Shown here piece by piece: positions 33,105 to 36,988 of a DNA stretch of 36,988 bases. The notes below the pieces were generated by a model. The model was not told where the DNA came from. It was given only the letters and a program-made list of their open reading frames with translations, and ran no database searches. This stretch comes from Candidatus Binatus sp. (GTDB lineage Bacteria > Desulfobacterota > Binatia > Binatales > Binataceae). The stretch spans positions 1-36,988 of the forward strand of contig NZ_DATCTO010000029.1 of NCBI RefSeq assembly GCF_036567905.1, read 5' to 3'. Each line of letters begins with the position of its first letter. Position 1 is the stretch's first letter. The position numbers were made by a program, and so were the translations under genes.

Positions 33105-33887
33105 CTAACCTCTTGGTGCTTTGACCCTTTTTTTGCGCTTGCGCGGCATATCGCGCGGCAGTGAGGGCGGTGATTTCTTGGTAGTGGTCGCCATCACAGA
33201 CGCCCTGACCTTCAGTTTGGACAGCGCCTCGAGAAACTCGAACCATCCGTAGAGACGCCGCGGCTTCAGCCCTGCCGTGGATCTGGGCGAGTTTACAACC
33301 AAAATCCAGTCACCGTCCCGTCCCTCCAGCCAGAACGCATGGATGTGATATTGCGGAATGATGAGCAGTCGGACCAGATGCTCTGGCTCTTTCGCTGCTT
33401 CGCGCTTACCGGTATCGGTGTGAACATCAATCCACCTGATCGCCCTGTCGATCATATCGGCAATCGGCGAAATTCTGACGGTTTGAAGCGTCCACTGGTC
33501 CGAGCCATTATGTCCCCGGCTCACCATGGATCGCGCATAGCCGACCGACCGTCCGCCTTCCCTGCGGATCTGGTGGTGGAAATGTCGCGTATTCTCGGCA
33601 AACTCAATGAGTCTCCGATCCGGACGAAGTCCTGCAAGGCCGTTCTGAAGCGCTTGCAGTGCTGAGTGAGTCAACGCCCAGATTTCGAAGGTTTCCGCGA
33701 GTAACGGTTGTTTGCCCTTTCCGTGAGTTCCCACCCACCACGTCACTTCGCCCATTGGGTGCTCACGCGACAGACGCTCGCCGATCTGGCTTGCAATCTG
33801 CCGGCGCGCTTCCACGGCAAGTTGCTCTGCCCTAGCCAAGACTGAACCCGATTCCGTAATAGCTTTGGGTCCAATTCCCCAAACCAT
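33105..33887 (-). CDS. Unknown protein encoded downstream of papain-like protease
   Basis: A protein of about 245-260 residues that I do not recognise. The N-terminal part is charged and helical (LARAEQLAVEARRQIASQIGE), the middle has aromatic stretches (VTWWVGTHGKGKQ, YHIHAFWLEGRDGDWILVVNSP), and the C-terminus is strongly basic (KRKKRVK). No signal peptide or transmembrane helix is visible. The start is uncertain: ATG 33887 overlaps the protease gene by 56 bases, while TTG 33839 overlaps its stop codon by 8 bases and would suit translational coupling. It is the last gene of a three-gene minus-strand cluster with the protease and the lipoprotein. Confidence 0.7.
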   Translation of the reverse strand: MVWGIGPKAITESGSVLARAEQLAVEARRQIASQIGERLSREHPMGEVTWWVGTHGKGKQPLLAETFEIWALTHSALQALQNGLAGLRPDRRLIEFAENTRHFHHQIRREGGRSVGYARSMVSRGHNGSDQWTLQTVRISPIADMIDRAIRWIDVHTDTGKREAAKEPEHLVRLLIIPQYHIHAFWLEGRDGDWILVVNSPRSTAGLKPRRLYGWFEFLEALSKLKVRASVMATTTKKSPPSLPRDMPRKRKKRVKAPRG

Positions 33888-34440
33888 AGGCGGCGAGAAC
33901 GTCCGCATAGCGCGTCCACCCCGTGCCATAGAGCGGATCAAGAACGAATAGTTCTTGGGTGCTGCTTTTATAGCCGCTGATCAGAGCGACGTGGGATCCG
34001 CCTCTGGTCCACAGGAAATACACTTCGATCGGTCTCCTGCCGATACCGATCTCCTGTTTTACAGCATCCCATTCGAAATAGTTGCTCCACTGCGTGCATG
34101 GAAGCCCACATTTCTGGTAGACGGTGTTAACGTCCGCCGTAACGTCGCACCCCGCGTCGCCCGGGTTCGGACAGCAGTCTTTTCCGAGAGTTGTCGACGC
34201 AACTCGGCAGATCGTCTGCGGAAGCGCCGAATATTTGTCGGGGTAACATTTATTCAGCGCCTGTGTAACCATTGCACAGCAGGCCGCCCAGCACAGCTCT
34301 GCGTATGGTTTTTGTCCAGGACCCGGTATCTGCTGTACGTATGGGATCGGCAGCTGCACCACATCTCCCGCAGGTATTTGGCTCGGCTCCGTGTCGACTG
34401 GAATCATGGTAGCGTCCGCATCGGCGATCTTCAAAGGCAT
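33832..34440 (-). CDS. Papain-like cysteine protease (C39/AvrRpt2-like fold)
   Basis: A 202-residue protein with a papain-like triad: Cys50 in ELCWAACCAMV, His150 in GGSHVALISGY and Asp168 in FVLDPLYG. The extra cysteines (for example at 53-54, 65, 78, 89-90, 98, 111 and 115) could form disulfides, which would fit export, although no classical signal peptide is visible. The ATG at 34440 is chosen because GGGAG lies 7 bases upstream; the longer frame from 34545 is unsupported. It lies 32 bases after the lipoprotein gene and overlaps the next unknown gene. It may be a secreted effector, a peptide-processing protease or a bacterial-competition toxin; the choice is open. Confidence 0.82.
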   Translation of the reverse strand: MPLKIADADATMIPVDTEPSQIPAGDVVQLPIPYVQQIPGPGQKPYAELCWAACCAMVTQALNKCYPDKYSALPQTICRVASTTLGKDCCPNPGDAGCDVTADVNTVYQKCGLPCTQWSNYFEWDAVKQEIGIGRRPIEVYFLWTRGGSHVALISGYKSSTQELFVLDPLYGTGWTRYADVLAAYGLGNWTQSYYGIGFSLG

Positions 34441-34472
34441 ACCAACGCTCCCTCTTTCCCAGCTGGCCTGCC

Positions 34473-35318
34473 CTAAGGTCCGTTCTGACTGCCAGCGCAG
34501 GGACCCGGCAAATTCCCGTCGGCGTGGAACAGCGTAACCGCACAAAGGTTGCTCAGTGTTCCGTTGGCATCGTACTTGAAAGAATAAAGCCCTGGAGCGA
34601 GTATCTCCTGGGAAATTGGAGAAGTTGCGGCCTCAAGGGGCGCCCCACCCGGTTTCGGCGCAGCAGCAGCAGCAGCTTTGCCGGCGCCACCTCCGTAGAC
34701 TGCCGAGACTAACGAAGCCATAGCGCTGATGGTCTCCGAAACTTTGCTGTCGCCACTTCCCTGCAGCGAAGTCAGCATCCAGCCATCTTGGAGGCTCGCC
34801 CCCATAGTTACTGTACCTACCAACCCGGGGCTCTCCGTGACTGCCATCGGGTGCTGCAGGTCGGGAAGATAAATCAGCTTAACCACGTATCGGCTGGTCG
34901 AAGCCATGAAGGCTGTATCGCTCGCGGCCGACGGCGTCGTCGCCTGGTTCGTGGTCGGCGCTTCCTTTCCCGATTTACTGGTGCTGGTAGTTGACGGCGC
35001 TGCACCCGGCTGCGGCATTGCGCTTGCCCGGTGGTGAGTACCGGACGCTCCTGTACCCGGGCCATTTGGCGGAATCGTCGGAGGAGGACCTTGGTCGCCA
35101 GACGAAGTTTCTACCTTTGGCGGCTCAGCCGGCAAGAGCGTTACCAAAAGATACGGCTTCGGCAGATAGTATCGCAGACCGGACGCCTGAGCTGTTGCCG
35201 TTGTTCCGTTAGCGTTGAGCGCGGATACAGAGACGCGCGCACAACCCCAGACTAGGACCGCGACGGAAGCCGCGGAAAAAGTTAGAAACAGCCACGCGCG
35301 CGTGATGATCTTAGCCAT
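34473..35318 (-). CDS. Putative lipoprotein with low-complexity linker
   Basis: A 281-residue exported protein. The N-terminal hydrophobic helix ends in V-L-V-W-G-C26, an atypical lipobox (Trp at -2). A segment reading GLRYYLPKPYLLVTLLP (47-63) resembles the start of a small beta domain found in secreted proteins. A long Pro/Ser/Thr/Ala-rich linker (about 65-135) leads to a C-terminal domain with TSRYVVKLIYLPDLQHPMAV and PGLYSFKYDANGTLSNLCAVTLF. It is the first gene of the minus-strand cluster with the papain-like protease and an unknown protein. GAGGAG lies about 7 bases before the ATG at 35318. Confidence 0.75.
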   Translation of the reverse strand: MAKIITRAWLFLTFSAASVAVLVWGCARVSVSALNANGTTATAQASGLRYYLPKPYLLVTLLPAEPPKVETSSGDQGPPPTIPPNGPGTGASGTHHRASAMPQPGAAPSTTSTSKSGKEAPTTNQATTPSAASDTAFMASTSRYVVKLIYLPDLQHPMAVTESPGLVGTVTMGASLQDGWMLTSLQGSGDSKVSETISAMASLVSAVYGGGAGKAAAAAAPKPGGAPLEAATSPISQEILAPGLYSFKYDANGTLSNLCAVTLFHADGNLPGPCAGSQNGP

Positions 35319-35396
35319 CAGCCGTTCTCCTCGGAAGGTCTTCCGCCGTGCAATCGGAGGGGGTGCGGACTTTCCATTGCGCTTTCGATTGCAGGG

Positions 35397-35425
35397 TTTA
35401 TACTGTTGTCACGCAGTTAATGCAA
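35397..35425 (-). promoter_or_regulatory. Sigma-70-like promoter of the lipoprotein cluster
   Basis: On the minus strand TTGCAT (35425-35420) and TATAAA (35402-35397) are separated by 17 bases. The predicted start near 35390 leaves a leader of about 72 bases before the lipoprotein ATG. The -35 box is a weak match. Confidence 0.45.
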
Positions 35426-35665
35426 CACAGACTATTTGTCAAGATTGGCGCTCGCCCGAGAAGCGCGAGCCCTTTCGTAGCTGAGGCACTGAACTGCAAC
35501 ATAACGCCGCATAGACCACGAGTGCAGATGAACCATCAGCTTTAAGCGCTGCGAGAAGGCTCGTTTGCGAGACAGCTGGAATTGTGATATTGCGAGTGTT
35601 TTTCCGGCAGCCATCGCCGCCTGCTCGGGGGCTGTTCTTTCTGGCCACAAAGGAGACTTAGGCAT
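35426..35665. other. Intergenic region before the two-gene unknown module
   Basis: About 240 bases between the divergent lipoprotein and unknown genes. The stretch before 35666 carries GGAG about 10 bases upstream of the ATG. No convincing plus-strand promoter, repeat or RNA gene is visible. Confidence 0.3.
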
Positions 35666-36208
35666 ATGAGCACTCAGAAGAAGAGGAAGCGAATGCTTAT
35701 AGTTCCGGCGTCGACGTCGCTGCGCGAAGCAATCGAGACGGCCCAGGCACACAAAGAAGCGAGTTTCGCCGTCGAGCATGTTGGACAAGTTTACGTGATC
35801 GAGGCTACGCAAATGTTCGAGCAGGTCGCACAGAGGTTTGGCAGCGACATCAACCCCCAGTTGGACCGCCGCCACTTGCAAGTGCTTAAGAGCCTGCGGA
35901 ACTCGACGTTACCCGTTCTCGCGGCCTTCGAACAAGAAGGCATTAGACCGTTCCTCGCTTCGGGACCGCGTGAATCAATGAAGGGCGTAATGGCAGCAGG
36001 ACGGTTCGCGGTCGCAGAACCGTCGGTACGCCGATTTGTGCTCGATCCATCTGACACCGCCAGATTCAGGGATAACCGCTCTATGCTGAACGCTTTTTCA
36101 TGCGTGTGGGAGTGCGCGAGCAAATTGCATTACTGGCCATGCGCCGCCGGCGATCGACCGAGTCTGTGCCCAAACGGGAAACCATGGGCTCAGCAGATTA
36201 CGATTTAG
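35666..36208 (+). CDS. Unknown protein, first gene of a two-gene module
   Basis: A 180-residue soluble protein I do not recognise. It begins with a basic stretch (MSTQKKRKRM), has a helical middle (LREAIETAQAHKEASFAVEHVG, then MFEQVAQRFGSD) and ends with a segment containing four Cys within about 30 residues (SCVWEC, WPCA, LCPNG), a possible metal site. GGAG precedes the ATG. Its TAG stop (36206-36208) is directly followed by the ATG of the next gene, which implies coupled translation and a joint function with a membrane protein. Base composition is less GC-rich than the metabolic genes, consistent with acquired DNA. Confidence 0.7.
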   Translation: MSTQKKRKRMLIVPASTSLREAIETAQAHKEASFAVEHVGQVYVIEATQMFEQVAQRFGSDINPQLDRRHLQVLKSLRNSTLPVLAAFEQEGIRPFLASGPRESMKGVMAAGRFAVAEPSVRRFVLDPSDTARFRDNRSMLNAFSCVWECASKLHYWPCAAGDRPSLCPNGKPWAQQITI

Positions 36209-36871
36209 ATGCTTCCAGCTTTCTTCAATCGGCTGACGCAGCTCTTCTCGACTAGAGTCCTCATCTCTGGGACCCTCCCAGCGCTACTATTGATGGGCTA
36301 TGCGGCACTTTTTCTGGCTCTGCTAACTAGACTGCCTATCTCGGACATTTGGAGCGACAAGCCAACTCTTAATTCAGTGCTCGCTCTGCTTTCGCTGATC
36401 GTCCTTACTTACTTGTTCGAATCGCTAAAGACTACTTTTACACGCTGGCTGTGCGGCAACGCCGTATGGATACCCAAGTCGCTGACTGAGTACTGGCAAA
36501 CGAAGCAGGAAAGCAAGCGTCACGATCTCGACAACAGACTAAGGGAGGTTACGGATCAGTTGGCGGAGTGGCCGATAGAGAAGAAAAAGTGGGAGACCGA
36601 ATTGAATGACCTTGTTACCCATGCTCAGCAGGCGTCGGTAGCTAACGCGACAATAGGAAAGATGAAAGCTAAGGCACGAGCTTACGTCCTAAGGTCCGAC
36701 AAGAGCTATATTGCAGACGTCAACGCCATGGTCATGGAGCTTTCAGAGGCTTGTAGCACTGCGGCCGGGCGCGATGCGGTCATTGACGCCAGATTCGAGC
36801 TCGAAGTGCTCATGGAATCCATAGCCGGAAGTTTGGGCAGCCGGTTAAGTGAATTATTGAGCTTCGCATAA
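36209..36871 (+). CDS. Two-helix membrane protein with coiled coil, unknown function
   Basis: A 220-residue protein with two transmembrane helices (about 17-39 and 54-73) and a long helical C-terminal part containing a coiled-coil-like stretch (about 95-140, rich in Lys, Glu and Gln). No known domain is recognised. The ATG at 36209 immediately follows the stop codon of the preceding gene. The pairing of a soluble Cys-containing protein with a small membrane protein next to a probable transposase is reminiscent of island-borne modules, including some defence systems, but no motif supports a specific function. Confidence 0.72.
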   Translation: MLPAFFNRLTQLFSTRVLISGTLPALLLMGYAALFLALLTRLPISDIWSDKPTLNSVLALLSLIVLTYLFESLKTTFTRWLCGNAVWIPKSLTEYWQTKQESKRHDLDNRLREVTDQLAEWPIEKKKWETELNDLVTHAQQASVANATIGKMKAKARAYVLRSDKSYIADVNAMVMELSEACSTAAGRDAVIDARFELEVLMESIAGSLGSRLSELLSFA

Positions 36872-36876
36872 TATAC

Positions 36877-36988
36877 TTACAAGGGGAAGAGGTCGGCCTG
36901 CTGCCAGAAGGCCATGACCAGGGAGGGTCTGCGGCGCATCCGCTTGAGCGCGCGACGCGCGTGCGCGCTCAACTGCGCGAAGGTGTTG
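36877..36988 (-). CDS. C-terminal end of a probable transposase, cut by the window edge
   Basis: Read on the minus strand, the frame is open from the window edge to a TAA at 36879-36877. The 37 residues include AHARRALKRMRRRP and end with MAFWQQADLFPL. The Arg-rich helix and short hydrophobic tail resemble C-termini of DDE transposases, perhaps IS630-like. This is pattern recognition on a short piece, so the family is uncertain. Its presence supports the view that the right end of the window is mobile or acquired DNA. Confidence 0.4.
   Translation of the reverse strand, partial: NTFAQLSAHARRALKRMRRRPSLVMAFWQQADLFPL

Noticed and set aside
33955..34476. Plus-strand open frame opposite the papain-like protease
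   Set aside because: Antisense to a gene with a complete catalytic triad and a strong ribosome binding site.
1..36988. CRISPR array, rRNA or tRNA genes
   Set aside because: No regularly spaced repeats with unique spacers, no rRNA segments and no tRNA-like cloverleaf were noticed; a covariance-model search would be needed to exclude tRNA with certainty.

Overview
The window looks like a chromosomal segment of a GC-rich, Gram-negative, probably uncultured bacterium. It carries Sec-exported c-type cytochromes, an outer-membrane porin, lipoproteins and a Rieske/cytochrome b complex. The soil-type mix of glutathione S-transferase, acyl-CoA dehydrogenase and several alpha/beta hydrolases would fit a deltaproteobacterium-like or Binatota-like lineage. 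That placement is inference from gene content only, because no rRNA or marker gene is present.

Layout. 1-5836: unlinked metabolic genes (a membrane-anchored alpha/beta hydrolase, a secreted type-B carboxylesterase, a secreted unknown, a glutathione S-transferase and a serine alpha/beta hydrolase). 6015-14547: glycogen phosphorylase, a flavin-binding PPOX protein, and an overlapping P-type ATPase / MFS / ArsB-like transporter operon. 14633-16372: acyl-CoA dehydrogenase and a degenerate hemerythrin-like protein on the minus strand. 16787-25309: a long plus-strand operon of porin, two monoheme cytochromes c, a GltD-like FAD/Fe-S oxidoreductase, Rieske protein, b6f-type cytochrome b, tetraheme cytochrome c, another monoheme cytochrome c, and a pentameric ligand-gated ion channel. 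25318-31516: a stress block with an APH/P-loop kinase, a USP-CBS fusion, a CBS protein, a BCAM0308-like zinc-ribbon protein, a sigma-54 activator and a receiver-like protein. 31585-32049: another cytochrome c. 32050-36988: visibly less GC-rich accessory DNA with short repeats, unknown genes, a lipoprotein / papain-like protease / unknown cluster, a two-gene unknown module, and what looks like the end of a transposase gene at the right edge.

The strongest system-level signal is a candidate sigma-54 regulon. Elements with the GG-N10-GC (-24/-12) architecture lie 36-70 bases before the start codons of the PPOX gene, the P-type ATPase operon, the porin/bc-complex operon, the USP-CBS gene, the CBS gene and, more weakly, glgP and the receiver-like gene. 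The one sigma-54 activator in the window (RsbRD_N-like sensor, AAA+ domain with GAFSGA, Fis-type HTH) sits beside them. The gene set (universal stress protein, CBS modules, BCAM0308 family, ion pump, glycogen breakdown, alternative electron transport) suggests a low-oxygen or energy-limitation response that rewires electron transport and ion homeostasis. The promoter motifs are read directly from the sequence; the shared control by this activator is inference.
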